64,000 nt of DNA from positions 395,287-459,286 of the forward strand of contig NZ_LMFA01000001.1 of the NCBI RefSeq assembly GCF_001426565.1. Direction: 5' to 3'. Positions 34,779-44,578 of this stretch are shown piece after piece (the first letter of the stretch is position 1; every line of letters begins with the position of its first letter). The notes below the pieces were generated by a model, which was not told the DNA's origin, ran no database searches, and saw only the letters and a program-made list of their open reading frames with translations. The translations under genes and the position numbers were made by a program. The DNA is from Rhizobium sp. Root482. GTDB taxonomy: Bacteria; Pseudomonadota; Alphaproteobacteria; Rhizobiales; Rhizobiaceae.

Positions 34779-37199
34779 ATGCGCTCCCATGCTCAAGCGG
34801 TCGTCATCGGCGGCGGTCTCATCGGTTGTTCCATTCTCTACCATCTTGCCAAGCTCGGTTGGTCCGACGTCGTGCTTCTGGAGCGCAGCGAACTGACATC
34901 GGGCTCGACCTGGCATGCGGCGGCCAATATCCACGGTCTTCACGACTCCACCAATATCAGCCTGCTCCAGCACTACACGATGGCGCTCTACAAGGAACTG
35001 GAGGTGGAGACGGGGCAAGGCTGCGGCATCTTCCAGCCGGGCTCGCTCTATCTTGCCCAGACCGAGGCGCGTGAACACCAACTCCGGCTTCAAGAAGCCA
35101 AGGCGCGCCGTTACAAGATGAATTTCTACGAAGTCGGTCGCGACGAGGCGGAGCGCCTGCATCCCCTGGTCGATTTCGACGGCATCCGCTGCATCATGTA
35201 CGAACCGGAAGGCGGCAATGTCGATCCTTCAGGCGTGACGATGGCCTATGCGACGGGCGCGCGCCAGCGAGGTGCCGAAATCCACCGCTTCACGCCGGTC
35301 ACCGGCACGGAGGCGCTGCCGGACGGCAGCTGGATCGTGCGCACGCCGAAGGGCGATATCCACACCCAATGGGTTGTGAACGCCGCTGGCCTCTGGGGGC
35401 GTGAAGTCGCCGCCATGGCCGGGCTGGAACTCCCGCTGATGCCGACGGAGCATCAGTATTTCGTCACAGAGACGATCCCGGAAATCGCCGGCCTCGACCG
35501 CCGCCTCCCCTCCGTGGCCGATCGGGACGGGGAATACTATCTCCGGCAGGAAGGACTCGGCCTGCTGATCGGCGCCTATGAACGCGATATGCGGTTCTGG
35601 GCCGAGGACGGAACGCCGCCCGATTTCGGTCACGAGCTCTTCCCAGACGACATCGAGCGCATCGAGGAGAACATGATGCGCGCCATCGACCGTGTCCCGG
35701 TCGTCGGAAGGGCGGGCATCAAGCGCGTGATCAACGGGCCGATGATCTGGTCGCCGGATAGCGCCGTCCTTTTCGGTCCCGTGCCGGAAATGACGAACTA
35801 CTTCTGTTGCAACGGCATCATTCCCGGCTTCTCGCAATCGGGCGGCATGGGCAAGCTTGCCGCGGAATGGATGATCGAAGGCGAACCATCGCTCGACATG
35901 TTCGGTTGGGACATGGCCCGTTTCGGCCAATGGGCGAGCAAGGCCTTCACCAAAGCGCGCGTGCAGGATCAGTACAGCCACCGGTTCAAGATCCATTTCC
36001 CCAACGAGGAACGCAGCGCCGGCCGGCCCGTCCGCACCCGGCCCGCCTATGAGCGGCAGAAGGAGATGGGTGCCGTCTTCGGCCTCAATTTCGGTTGGGA
36101 ACATCCCCTCTGGTTCTCCGCCGACGGCGAGCCGAAGGAAGAAACGATCGGCTTCACCCGCCAGAACTGGTGGGCACCGGTCGGCCGCGAGGCGCGCATG
36201 CTGCGCGAGAACGCCGGCATCATCGATATCTCCAATTTCGCAAAATATGCCGTGAAGGGGCCGGGCGCAGAGAACTGGCTGAATGCGCTCTTTGCCAATC
36301 GCATGCCGACACAGATAGGGCGCTCGTGCCTGACACCGCTCATCGGCAAGCGCGGGGGCATCGCCGGCGACTTTACCGTCACCAGGCTGGCCGAAGAGGA
36401 TTTCATGATCTTTGGGTCCGGCATGGCGGAACGCTACCACCAGAGGTTCTTCAAGGCGGTTCCCCTTCCGGAGAATACGACCTTTACCTCAATGACGGAA
36501 CGCCTTTGCGCCTTCAACATCGCCGGGCCGAAATCGCGTGAATTGCTGATGCGCCTCACGAATGAGGACCTCTCCAACGAGAGCTTCCCCTTCATGCGCT
36601 CGCGCAGGATGACCGTCGCCGGCATCGATGTCGTCGCGCTGCGCGTCTCCTTCACCGGCGATCTCGGCTGGGAACTCCACTGTGACGCGGACCAGCAGGT
36701 CGCGCTCTACGACGCATTGCTGGAGGCAGGCGAGGATCTGGGTGCAGGCCCCGTCGGCTCCCGTGCGCTCGCTTCATTGCGCATCGAGAAGGGCTATGGC
36801 AGCTGGAGCCGCGAATACTCCCCGGAATACTGGCCGCAGGAAAGCGGGCTTGACCGGCTCGTCAAGCTTGAGAAGGACACTTTCCTGAACAAGGAAGCCT
36901 ATCAGGCGATAGCGGGGAAATGCCCGAGGCAGACGATCGCCATGATATCGATCGACGCACGGGATGCGGACGCGACGGGCGGCGAACCGATCTTCCTTGG
37001 CGACGGCACGCCGATCGGCCAGGTTTCCTCCGGCGCCTATGGCTATACCGTCGGCCTGTCTCTGGCGCTCTGCTACCTCAATGCCGACACGGCGAAGCCC
37101 GGCGACAAGGTCAGCGTCGCCATCCTTGGCCAGCCGCATGAGGCTACCGTCCTGGAGCGCGCCCCATTCGATCCCACAGGAGAAAGACTTCGAAAGTAG
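34779..37199 (+). CDS. Dimethylglycine/sarcosine dehydrogenase-like flavoprotein with GcvT domain
   Basis: 806 residues. An N-terminal FAD-binding oxidoreductase domain (VVIGGGLIGCSILYHLAKLG at 8-27) carries His46 in STWHAAN, the site of covalent FAD in DMGDH-type enzymes. A short FAO_M linker region follows around residues 375-430, and then folate-binding GcvT and GcvT-C domains (VSFTGDLGWELH, RALASLRIEKGYGSWSREYSPEYWP). The family demethylates N-methyl amino acids, passing the methyl as methylene-THF. It could take product from the MttB-type enzyme. Follows the LysR gene by 221 bases in which I see no confirmed operator. Confidence 0.93.
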   Translation: MRSHAQAVVIGGGLIGCSILYHLAKLGWSDVVLLERSELTSGSTWHAAANIHGLHDSTNISLLQHYTMALYKELEVETGQGCGIFQPGSLYLAQTEAREHQLRLQEAKARRYKMNFYEVGRDEAERLHPLVDFDGIRCIMYEPEGGNVDPSGVTMAYATGARQRGAEIHRFTPVTGTEALPDGSWIVRTPKGDIHTQWVVNAAGLWGREVAAMAGLELPLMPTEHQYFVTETIPEIAGLDRRLPSVADRDGEYYLRQEGLGLLIGAYERDMRFWAEDGTPPDFGHELFPDDIERIEENMMRAIDRVPVVGRAGIKRVINGPMIWSPDSAVLFGPVPEMTNYFCCNGIIPGFSQSGGMGKLAAEWMIEGEPSLDMFGWDMARFGQWASKAFTKARVQDQYSHRFKIHFPNEERSAGRPVRTRPAYERQKEMGAVFGLNFGWEHPLWFSADGEPKEETIGFTRQNWWAPVGREARMLRENAGIIDISNFAKYAVKGPGAENWLNALFANRMPTQIGRSCLTPLIGKRGGIAGDFTVTRLAEEDFMIFGSGMAERYHQRFFKAVPLPENTTFTSMTERLCAFNIAGPKSRELLMRLTNEDLSNESFPFMRSRRMTVAGIDVVALRVSFTGDLGWELHCDADQQVALYDALLEAGEDLGAGPVGSRALASLRIEKGYGSWSREYSPEYWPQESGLDRLVKLEKDTFLNKEAYQAIAGKCPRQTIAMISIDARDADATGGEPIFLGDGTPIGQVSSGAYGYTVGLSLALCYLNADTAKPGDKVSVAILGQPHEATVLERAPFDPTGERLRK

Positions 37200-37261
37200 A
37201 AGAGGAACCCGAAAACATGGGCGGTATTCGGCCGGGCGCGCCTGATACGGACTAACGTCAA

Positions 37262-37798
37262 TCAGGGCGCGTCGTGCTGGCTGCGCAGATTGGTGACGAC
37301 GCGCCGGTTCTGCACCTTGCACGAGCGGTCCGTGCAGTCGCGGACTTCGCGATCATTGCCGTAGCCCTTGGCCCACATGCGGCTGGCATCGACCCCCTTC
37401 GAGGCGAGATAGGCCATCGCCGCATCTGCGCGCTTCTGGGACAGCGATACCATTTGAGCCGCGGATCCCGAATCGTCAGCAAAACCCTGCAGCTTGAGCA
37501 GCCAGGCCGGGTTATTGTTGAGCCAACTGGCCTGGCTGTCCAATGTCGCCATAGCGACGGAATCGAGCTTCGCGGAATCCTGCGTAAAATAGATCCGGCG
37601 GCCGACATTGAGGATGAAATCCTCTTCGCTCCCCGCGGCGACCTTCTCGAAACCGGGCGCGGGATCGTTGGTCTCACCCGTCATCGGCACCGCGGCCGGC
37701 TCCTCCACGGAGGCGATATCGGGGGTGGTGCAGGCTGAGAGCGCCAGAAGCATGGACGCGGCCAGCAGGAGTTTCTTGTATCCGATCGGTGCAGACAT
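37262..37798 (-). CDS. OmpA-family (Pal-like) lipoprotein
   Basis: 178 residues. Lipobox LSAC (Cys23) after a hydrophobic signal, then an OmpA C-terminal peptidoglycan-binding domain: LKLQGFADDSGS, LSQKRADAAMAYL and KGYGNDRE. The usual GHAD is GFADD here, but the Asp and Arg that bind diaminopimelate are present. It should anchor the outer membrane to peptidoglycan. It lies 14 bases downstream of the L,D-transpeptidase gene, so envelope functions are grouped. Confidence 0.9.
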   Translation of the reverse strand: MSAPIGYKKLLLAASMLLALSACTTPDIASVEEPAAVPMTGETNDPAPGFEKVAAGSEEDFILNVGRRIYFTQDSAKLDSVAMATLDSQASWLNNNPAWLLKLQGFADDSGSAAQMVSLSQKRADAAMAYLASKGVDASRMWAKGYGNDREVRDCTDRSCKVQNRRVVTNLRSQHDAP

Positions 37799-37812
37799 CA
37801 GGATGATTTACC

Positions 37813-38487
37813 TCACTCGACCGGAATTGGTTGGCTCGTCTGCGCGGCATTTCCGGCCTGGTCGGCAATATGCGGCAGAACCTGCACGGCCGTGCCGATC
37901 GGGCAGCGCTGGTAGAGATCGATGGCGTCTTCGTTGAACATGCGGATGCATCCGCTGGAGGCATCCTTGCCGATGCTCCCCGGCTCCAGCGTACCGTGGA
38001 AGCGATAGCCGGTATCAACGCCGTCGCGATGCAGGTACAGGGCGCGCGGGCCAAGTGGGTTCTTCGCCGAGCCTCCCGCCACGAATTCAGGCAGTTCGGG
38101 ATGGCGCTTGCGCATCTCCGGCGGCGGCGTCCAGCGCGGCCAAAGCGATTTACGATCGATCGTTGCACGGCCGAACCACTTGAAACCCTCGCGGCCGACA
38201 CCAACGCCATAGCGGATGGCTGTCTTGTTCTCCATGATCAGATAGAGAAAATGGTGCCGCGTATCGACGACGACGGTACCGATCGGCTCGCTGCTGAAAT
38301 ATTTGACGACCTGGCGGCGCCATCGCGGGTCGATCCTGGCGAAGTTTGTTCTTCGAAACGCCACGCCATTGTCGATGGCATTGCCGTCGAAATAGGATGA
38401 CGCCTGGGCAAGTGCCGATTGCCCGGCGACGCTGGCGCCAAGTGACGCCAAGCCACCCAGAAAAATCTCCCTACGGGTCCAAGTCAT
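37813..38487 (-). CDS. L,D-transpeptidase (YkuD), Tat-exported
   Basis: 224 residues. The N-terminus TRREIFLGGLASLGASVAG looks like a twin-arginine signal. The YkuD domain has HGTLEP and the catalytic SSGCIRM motif (His ... Cys-Ile-Arg), which makes 3-3 cross-links or links proteins to peptidoglycan. ATG 38487 is chosen; an earlier in-frame start is a TTG. Same strand as the Pal-like lipoprotein, which may be its partner or substrate. Confidence 0.93.
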   Translation of the reverse strand: MTWTRREIFLGGLASLGASVAGQSALAQASSYFDGNAIDNGVAFRRTNFARIDPRWRRQVVKYFSSEPIGTVVVDTRHHFLYLIMENKTAIRYGVGVGREGFKWFGRATIDRKSLWPRWTPPPEMRKRHPELPEFVAGGSAKNPLGPRALYLHRDGVDTGYRFHGTLEPGSIGKDASSGCIRMFNEDAIDLYQRCPIGTAVQVLPHIADQAGNAAQTSQPIPVE

Positions 38488-38617
38488 CGGCAAGATCCCC
38501 CGAAATGCCAAGTCATGAATTCGCAGTAAATCAGATTTATTATCTGCGGCAACAAAAATCTCTCAGCATCTATTCTTTCGTCGAGAGAGCCAGACTCCGG
38601 TGCATCAGGCCGCTATT

Positions 38618-38944
38618 CTAGTCATCGGCAGAAGCAGCCAGCACCGACCCGATCAAACCCGGGAACCGCGCCTCGAGGTCGTCGTGGCGGATGCTGAGGC
38701 GGCGGCCGCGGCCCAGGGATTCGTTGCGGATGACGCCAGCCTCGCGCAGCACCTTCATCAGATGCGACTTGGTCGATTTCGGCATAGAGGGGTCGGAGAG
38801 ATGGCATTGCGCCATTTCGAGCGGACCGCTGGCAAGCTGGCGTACGATGGTCAAACGCTCGGGGTCGCTCAACGCAAAGAGCACGTTGGTAAGCTGCAGG
38901 TCTTCACGAGCCGGATGGGGAAGTTCTGTATTGTCGGATGCCAT
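38618..38944 (-). CDS. ArsR-family winged-helix repressor
   Basis: 108 residues with the HTH_5/HTH_20 fold (FALSDPERLTIVRQLASGP, KSTKSHLMKVLREAGVIRN). Only one Cys is present (MAQCHL), so a classic arsenic site is unlikely and this may be a non-metal ArsR member. It is divergent from the MFS exporter gene, and the two inverted repeats between them (38945-38964 and 38990-39007) fit autoregulation. Confidence 0.92.
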   Translation of the reverse strand: MASDNTELPHPAREDLQLTNVLFALSDPERLTIVRQLASGPLEMAQCHLSDPSMPKSTKSHLMKVLREAGVIRNESLGRGRRLSIRHDDLEARFPGLIGSVLAASADD

Positions 38945-38964
38945 GGTTCGAATTTAGTTGAACC
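38945..38964. promoter_or_regulatory. ArsR operator candidate 1
   Basis: GGTTC-N10-GAACC inverted repeat with TTCGAA at its left side. It begins at the base next to the ArsR start codon, so binding would block its translation start region or promoter. Confidence 0.5.
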
Positions 38965-38989
38965 GTCCCCGGAATGATAGTAGTTATTT

Positions 38990-39007
38990 GTTCGAAAATA
39001 TTCGAAC
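38990..39007. promoter_or_regulatory. ArsR operator candidate 2
   Basis: GTTCGAA-AATA-TTCGAAC is a perfect 7-bp inverted repeat just upstream of the MFS start. It shares the GTTCGAA half with candidate 1, which supports one repressor binding both sites. Confidence 0.6.
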
Positions 39008-39020
39008 CATCAGGTGTTTC

Positions 39021-40217
39021 GTGACCGATAACATATTATCCCTCCCTCTTCGCAACCTCGCGGGCTTCCGCATTACGCTTGCAGGACTGGCAGTGATGAT
39101 GGCCGGCGCCAGTGCGCCCTCGCCCTTCTATCCCTCGCTGCAACAGGAGATCGGTTTTTCGGCGGCGACGCTGACCAGCATCTTCGCCGTGTATACCGTC
39201 GCGCTGCTGGCATCCTTGCTGGTCACGGGCTCGTTGTCGGATCATGTCGGCCGACGGCCGGTGATATCGGGCGGCTTTGCACTGATGGCGGTAAGTCTAC
39301 TGCTGTTCTGGCAAGCGGCAGACGTGACCGGATTGATCATGGCGCGGCTATTACAGGGCATCGCGGCCGGGCTACTGCTCTCGGCGCTGTCCGCGGCCGT
39401 CGTCGACCTCGAGCCGAAAGACAGGCCAGGCAGCGCCTCGGTGTGGAACTCGGTCATTCCGCTCAGCGGGCTTGCCATGGGCGCTCTCGTGGCGGGCATA
39501 CTGATGGACGTGACCGTGATGGCGGAGGCCGACGTGTTCGGCACGCTGGTTATCGCCTATGCGCTGTTTGCCGCTGTGATCTGGGTCATTCCCGAGACCG
39601 CGCCGCGGCACGAAGGCGTCTGGGCCTCGCTCCGGCCACGCATCGGCGTGCCGGCCACGGCTGCCAAGGCGTTCTGGCGCAGCGCCCCGGCTGTCATCGC
39701 AGGCTGGGCGACGGGCGGCCTCTACCTCTCGCTCGGCGCCCCGATCGTCCGACACGTCTTCGGCGCCGAAGATCATCTGACGCAGGCTGGCGTCATCGTC
39801 CTGCTCTGTGCTTCAGGCGCCGCCGCCTGCTATGTCGCGCGTGGCCATTCCTCCCGGCGGGTGACGCTTTACGGAACCTCGGCGCTCTCCATCGGCACCG
39901 CGTTAACGCTGGCTGCGATCGCCTGGCAGTCGCTGCCAGCCTATCTCGCGGCGCTGGTCGTTGCCGGAACGGGCTTCGGCACCTGCTTCTACGGCGTGCT
40001 GCGCTCCGTCGTCCCGGCCGTGCGCCCGGACGAGCGCGGCGAACTCTTCGCTTCGCTGTTCACGCTGAGCTATCTCGCCTTCGGCCTCCCCACCCTGTTG
40101 GCCGGCATGGCCGTTGGCACCTTCGGGCTGACGGCGACGATGCTGGGTTACAGCACCCTGATCGTGCTGTTCTCGGCATCGGCGGGCTTGTTGCGGAAGT
40201 TCGGGACCCGTGATTGA
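39021..40217 (+). CDS. MFS transporter (drug exporter type)
   Basis: About 398 residues, 12 membrane helices. Motif A-like GSLSDHVGRRPVI follows helix 2. No ligand can be named. GTG 39021 gives the start MTDNILSLPL; the frame extends to a TTG at 38958, but that would lie across the second ArsR operator. Divergent from the ArsR gene, so likely an efflux pump induced when the repressor is released. Confidence 0.9.
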   Translation: MTDNILSLPLRNLAGFRITLAGLAVMMAGASAPSPFYPSLQQEIGFSAATLTSIFAVYTVALLASLLVTGSLSDHVGRRPVISGGFALMAVSLLLFWQAADVTGLIMARLLQGIAAGLLLSALSAAVVDLEPKDRPGSASVWNSVIPLSGLAMGALVAGILMDVTVMAEADVFGTLVIAYALFAAVIWVIPETAPRHEGVWASLRPRIGVPATAAKAFWRSAPAVIAGWATGGLYLSLGAPIVRHVFGAEDHLTQAGVIVLLCASGAAACYVARGHSSRRVTLYGTSALSIGTALTLAAIAWQSLPAYLAALVVAGTGFGTCFYGVLRSVVPAVRPDERGELFASLFTLSYLAFGLPTLLAGMAVGTFGLTATMLGYSTLIVLFSASAGLLRKFGTRD

Positions 40218-40276
40218 GGCTTCGTTCGGGGGCTGCCTCGAGCAGAATGGAACCGGCATTTCGCATCTCCCATGAA

Positions 40277-40306
40277 AATGGCCGCATCCTTTCCGATGCG
40301 GCCATT
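40277..40306. terminator. Convergent bidirectional terminator
   Basis: AATGGCCGCATC and GATGCGGCCATT form a perfect 12-bp stem with a 6-base loop between the MFS gene and the peptide-binding protein. On the minus strand the stem is followed by a short T stretch (TTTTC with the stem end). The placement between convergent genes supports a shared terminator. Confidence 0.75.
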
Positions 40307-40337
40307 CCAATCGATGCGCCTTGCAGCGTGAGCCGAA

Positions 40338-41915
40338 TTATTCGACCGGGCGAATATTCATGGCCAGCGTATCCTCGTCCGCCCGCGGCGTCAGCACGAT
40401 CTTGTCCTTTTTCAATGCCCATGCGGTGAGCAGCGTCGCGAGCGCCAGGTTGGGACGATCGCTTGCGACCAGATCATTGGCCTTTTCGAGCAGGCCACGA
40501 CGAGCGTCCGTGTCCATTTCCGCGCCCGCGCTCTCGATCAGCCTGTCCATTTCCGCGTTGGAATATCCACGCACATTGTAGGCGCCAAGCCCATGATCGG
40601 GAGCATAGCTGTGCATCAGCGAGGACAATGTATAGTTCGCCTCTCCCGTCAGCGTTCCCCAGCTTCCCATGTTGAGCGAATATTCGCCACGCGTCCGAGC
40701 GGGGTTGAAGACGGCAGCCGGTATGCCGTTGACCTCGACCGTGATGCCGATCATCGACAGCATCTGGGCGACCGTGGGCCCGAGCTCCATCGGCATGCGG
40801 TCATTGGCGTAGCTCAGCCTGATCTTGAACCCATCCTCGTAACCGGCCTCCTTGAGCAATTGCTTGGCACGATCGACGTCATATTTCGAAGGCTCGAGCG
40901 CCTTGTCGTACCCGAAGATATTGGAAGAGACGAGTTGGGTCGGAACGACCGCCAGTCCCTCGAGCGCATAGTCCACGATGGTCTCGCGATCGAGCGCCAG
41001 GTCAATTGCCTCCCGGACACGGGGATCGCGCAAGGGATTCTTGTCGAGCTTTGCGCCATCCTTGGCGGTGATCTCCGGACTGTCCTCGCGAAAATCGAAC
41101 TCGAGATAGCTGACATAGATGCTCTCGTTCTTGACCACCGTGAGCGACGAATCCTGCTCGAGCACGGGAACGTCCGACGCCGGAACCTTGGAGATGATGT
41201 CGACCTGGCCGGCTTTCAGCTGAGCGACGCGCGAGGCATCGTTTGGAATTTCCTTTCGGATCACACGGTCCCACGGCTCGGCGCCACCCCAATATCCGTC
41301 GAAGCGCTCCAGCACGAGATCCTGGGTCGGGGCCCAGGAAACGAATTTATAGGGGCCGGTTCCCACCGCCGCCTTGCCGCTGTTGAACCCTTCAGTCGCG
41401 GTATCGCGAGTGGAATAATTGGCTGCAGCCTTGTGCGAGACGATGAACAGGCGCACGAAATCGTTCGGCAGGCTTGGTGCCGGATCGGTGGTCCTGATGC
41501 GTATCGTATAGGGATCGACGATCTCCAGCGAGCTGACACGACGCACGAAAATGGTGGTCGGATTGGGGCCGGTCACATCCGGGATGCGTTCGATCGAGAA
41601 TTTGACGTCTTCGGCGGTGAAGTCCGAGCCGTCGTGGAACTTGACGCCCTGCCGGAGCTTGAATTCCCATGTCGTCTGGTCAAGCGGGGTCCAGCTGCGC
41701 GCCAGGGACGGCTCCAGCTCAAGATTGTTGCCGGACCGGACCAGCGTATCGTAAATATGCTTGACGGCATCCGCATTGGCCGCCGTGGCGGTAAAATGCG
41801 GATCCATCGAGGCGGGTCCCGCCTTGACGGCCATGACGAGATCGGCGGCCTTGGCGTGGCCCACCGACATCAGAAGTGCGGCACCCAGCAAAGCCGCATG
41901 CAATTGCTTTCTCAT
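40338..41915 (-). CDS. Peptide ABC transporter binding protein (SBP_bac_5)
   Basis: Periplasmic DppA/OppA/GsiB-type binding protein, 525 residues, with a signal peptide (LHAALLGAALLMSVGHAKA) and motifs typical of SBP_bac_5 (GVKFHDGSDFTAEDVKFSIER, GTGPYKF). Start at ATG 41915 preceded by AAGGGGAA. It is the last gene of the importer operon; a longer in-frame start at 41951 is unlikely. Confidence 0.94.
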   Translation of the reverse strand: MRKQLHAALLGAALLMSVGHAKAADLVMAVKAGPASMDPHFTATAANADAVKHIYDTLVRSGNNLELEPSLARSWTPLDQTTWEFKLRQGVKFHDGSDFTAEDVKFSIERIPDVTGPNPTTIFVRRVSSLEIVDPYTIRIRTTDPAPSLPNDFVRLFIVSHKAAANYSTRDTATEGFNSGKAAVGTGPYKFVSWAPTQDLVLERFDGYWGGAEPWDRVIRKEIPNDASRVAQLKAGQVDIISKVPASDVPVLEQDSSLTVVKNESIYVSYLEFDFREDSPEITAKDGAKLDKNPLRDPRVREAIDLALDRETIVDYALEGLAVVPTQLVSSNIFGYDKALEPSKYDVDRAKQLLKEAGYEDGFKIRLSYANDRMPMELGPTVAQMLSMIGITVEVNGIPAAVFNPARTRGEYSLNMGSWGTLTGEANYTLSSLMHSYAPDHGLGAYNVRGYSNAEMDRLIESAGAEMDTDARRGLLEKANDLVASDRPNLALATLLTAWALKKDKIVLTPRADEDTLAMNIRPVE

Positions 41916-41984
41916 TGGATCATTCCCCTTCTTGGTTTGGTTTGTCGGCATGTCGCGGCGGCGCCTTGCAAAGCTCCGGCGACA

Positions 41985-43691
41985 TCATGCCTCCTCCAGG
42001 ACGGGCTCTTCCGAAGCCAGCCGCGGGATCGCATCGAGCAGCATTCTGGTGTAGGGCTGCTTCGGTGTTTCGAAGATGCTTTCCGCCGGCCCCTCTTCCA
42101 CGATCCTTCCGCGGTACATCACCACGATCCGATCACAGAGATGGCGGACGACGCTCAGGTCGTGACTGATGAAGAGCAGCGTCAGGCCGAGTTCGTTACG
42201 CAGAGTCAGCAACAGGTTGAGGATCTGCGCCTGGATGGAGACATCCAGCGACGCCACCGGCTCGTCGCAGACGATCACGTCCGGGCGCATGGCAAGCGCC
42301 CGCGCAATGGCGATGCGCTGCCTCTGCCCGCCGGAGAACTGATGCGGATAGCGATCGGCAACCGCCGGGTCCAGGCTGACGGCTTCCAGCCACTTCGCGA
42401 CATAGCCGCGTGCACCCGCGCGTGTCGTCAGCCCGTGGGCGACGGGGCCTTCAGCAATCGACTGGCCAACGGTCCGGCGCGGATCCAAAGAGGCGAACGG
42501 ATCCTGGAAGATCATCTGAACCCTTGTCGTCAGCTTCCTGCCCTGCTGACCCGTCGATATGACCGAAGCGCCATCGATTTTGATGTCGCCTTCGGTGGGA
42601 TGATAAATTCCGCAGACCATGCGGCCGAGCGTGGACTTTCCGGAGCCGGATTCCCCGACCAGCCCCAGCGCCTCGCCCCGGGCGATGGAGAAAGTGACAT
42701 CGTTGACCGCCAGAACCGCGGATCTGGGCTTTACCAGATTCATCCTGGTGCCAAGCCGGCTGCAGAAGCTGGTTGGCCACTCGAACCGTTTGACCGCGTG
42801 TTTCACGGTCACGAATCCGCTCTGTGACTGCACTGGTCGGTGGGCAATTCTCATCTCGGAAGCCTGCTTGTCGCCCGCGTCGAGGCCCAGGAGCTGTCCC
42901 GGCCTGGAGCGCGACGGCAGGGCGTCGAGCAGCATGCGCGTATAGGGATGCGCGGGTGCGCCAAGCACCTCCGCCGCCGGGCCGGTTTCCACGATCTTTC
43001 CATATCTCATCACCGCGATGCGGTTGGATATGGAAGCCACCGTCGCCAGATCATGGCTGATCCAGATCAGGGAAATGCCCAGTTCCGCGACCAGAGCTTT
43101 GACTTCGACAAGAATCTCGGCCTGAACCGAAACATCGAGAGCGGTGGTCGGCTCATCCGCGATGATCACTTTCGGCCTGTGCAAAAGGGCGATGGCGATT
43201 GCCACCCGCTGGCGCATCCCGCCGGAGAATTCATGCGGATAGAAGTCGATTTTCTGTTCCGGATCGACGATGCGCACCTGCCGAAGCGCCTCGACGCAGC
43301 GGATACGCGCATCCGCATCGGAAATGCTTTCGTGGGCCCTGAGCGCCATGGTCATCTGATCGAGAATGGTGAGGACCGGATTGAGCGTCATCATCGGGTC
43401 TTGAAAGACCATCGAGATTTCCCGGCCACGAACATGCCGCAATCCGTCGCCGAGCCCGACCAGTTCCCTTCCTTCGATCGTGATCGACCCGTGGGTGATC
43501 CGGCCGGGCTTGTCGATCAATCCGATGATCGAGAAACCCGTGATCGATTTTCCGGAACCGGACTCGCCGACAAGGCCAAGCACTTCTCCCCGGTTGAGGT
43601 GGAAGGAAACACCATCGACAGCCTTCACCGTTCCCGCGCGGGTTTCGAAATGTGTATGGAGATCGGTAACCTTGAGAAGGGGAGCGGTCAT
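41985..43691 (-). CDS. Fused double ABC ATPase, peptide/glutathione importer (DppDF/GsiA type)
   Basis: 568 residues with two full ATPase halves in one chain. Each half has Walker [12 protein letters not shown], an ABC signature ([15 protein letters not shown] first, [15 protein letters not shown] second) and an oligopeptide C-terminal segment ([16 protein letters not shown] and [16 protein letters not shown]). Fusion as in GsiA or YejF. Overlaps dppC by four bases. Supplies energy for the DppB/DppC permease pair. Confidence 0.95.
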   Translation of the reverse strand: MTAPLLKVTDLHTHFETRAGTVKAVDGVSFHLNRGEVLGLVGESGSGKSITGFSIIGLIDKPGRITHGSITIEGRELVGLGDGLRHVRGREISMVFQDPMMTLNPVLTILDQMTMALRAHESISDADARIRCVEALRQVRIVDPEQKIDFYPHEFSGGMRQRVAIAIALLHRPKVIIADEPTTALDVSVQAEILVEVKALVAELGISLIWISHDLATVASISNRIAVMRYGKIVETGPAAEVLGAPAHPYTRMLLDALPSRSRPGQLLGLDAGDKQASEMRIAHRPVQSQSGFVTVKHAVKRFEWPTSFCSRLGTRMNLVKPRSAVLAVNDVTFSIARGEALGLVGESGSGKSTLGRMVCGIYHPTEGDIKIDGASVISTGQQGRKLTTRVQMIFQDPFASLDPRRTVGQSIAEGPVAHGLTTRAGARGYVAKWLEAVSLDPAVADRYPHQFSGGQRQRIAIARALAMRPDVIVCDEPVASLDVSIQAQILNLLLTLRNELGLTLLFISHDLSVVRHLCDRIVVMYRGRIVEEGPAESIFETPKQPYTRMLLDAIPRLASEEPVLEEA

Positions 43692-44578
43692 TTTTTCAGC
43701 CTTGGATTAAGCTGGTCGCGCACCTGGTCGCCAACGATGTTGATTGCCATGATGAGCACGATCAGGGCGGCACCCGGATAGATCGATATCCAGTAGCGGC
43801 CGGACAGGAGATACTGGAAGCCGCCCGAAATCAGCATGCCGAGGGACGGTTCGGTGGGCGGCAGGCCCACTCCGAGAAACGACAGAGTGGCCTCCAGCGA
43901 GATGGCGCTGGCCACCTGCACGGTCGCGACGACGATCAACGGCGGCAGTGCATTGGGCAGGATATGGCGGGTCACCACGAACCAGCCGCTCATCGGAATG
44001 GAAAGCGCCGCCTCGACATAGTCCTTCCGGCGTTCAGCAGCTGCGGCGCCATGGGCCGTCCGCACGAAATAGGCGTATTGCGAAAAGGTCAGGGCGACGA
44101 TCAGTTGGGACTTGCCCTGACCGAGGAGAGCGGCCACGACGAAGGCCATCAGAATGGCCGGAAACGACAGTTGAAGGTCGATCAGGCGCATCACGAACGC
44201 TTCAAAACGCCCGCCGACATAGGCTGCCGTCGAGCCGACGAGCGCGCCGATCGCAAACGCGATGCCGCCGGCCACCAGCCCCATCTGCAGCGAAATCCGC
44301 AGGCCGTAGAGGATGGCGGAAAACAGGTCCCTGCCCTGGCTGTCGGTGCCGAGAATATGGGTGTACCCGCCCATCCCCACATAGCCCGGCGGCCGCCGTG
44401 CATCCCGCAGCACCAGGCTCGCAAGGTCATAAGGATCCTGCGGCGCCACCAGCGGGGCGAGGATGGCCAGCACGATGATCACGGCCACGACGAAGGCGGC
44501 CGTCAGCGCCGCCGGGTGGCCGCGGAACTCGGCCCAGAACTCCGAGCCCGCACGGGGTTTTGTCAAGGATAGGGTCAT
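43688..44578 (-). CDS. Peptide ABC permease (DppC/GsiD type)
   Basis: 296 residues, six helices, OppC-type N-terminal segment (FRGHPAALTAAFVVAVIIVL) and the EAA loop EAALSIPMSGWFVVTRHILPNA. Overlaps the genes on both sides by four bases. Confidence 0.95.
   Translation of the reverse strand: MTLSLTKPRAGSEFWAEFRGHPAALTAAFVVAVIIVLAILAPLVAPQDPYDLASLVLRDARRPPGYVGMGGYTHILGTDSQGRDLFSAILYGLRISLQMGLVAGGIAFAIGALVGSTAAYVGGRFEAFVMRLIDLQLSFPAILMAFVVAALLGQGKSQLIVALTFSQYAYFVRTAHGAAAAERRKDYVEAALSIPMSGWFVVTRHILPNALPPLIVVATVQVASAISLEATLSFLGVGLPPTEPSLGMLISGGFQYLLSGRYWISIYPGAALIVLIMAINIVGDQVRDQLNPRLKK

Noticed and set aside
40593-42827. 744-codon plus-strand ORF opposite the peptide importer
   Set aside because: Shadow; crosses two real genes and has no recognisable domain.
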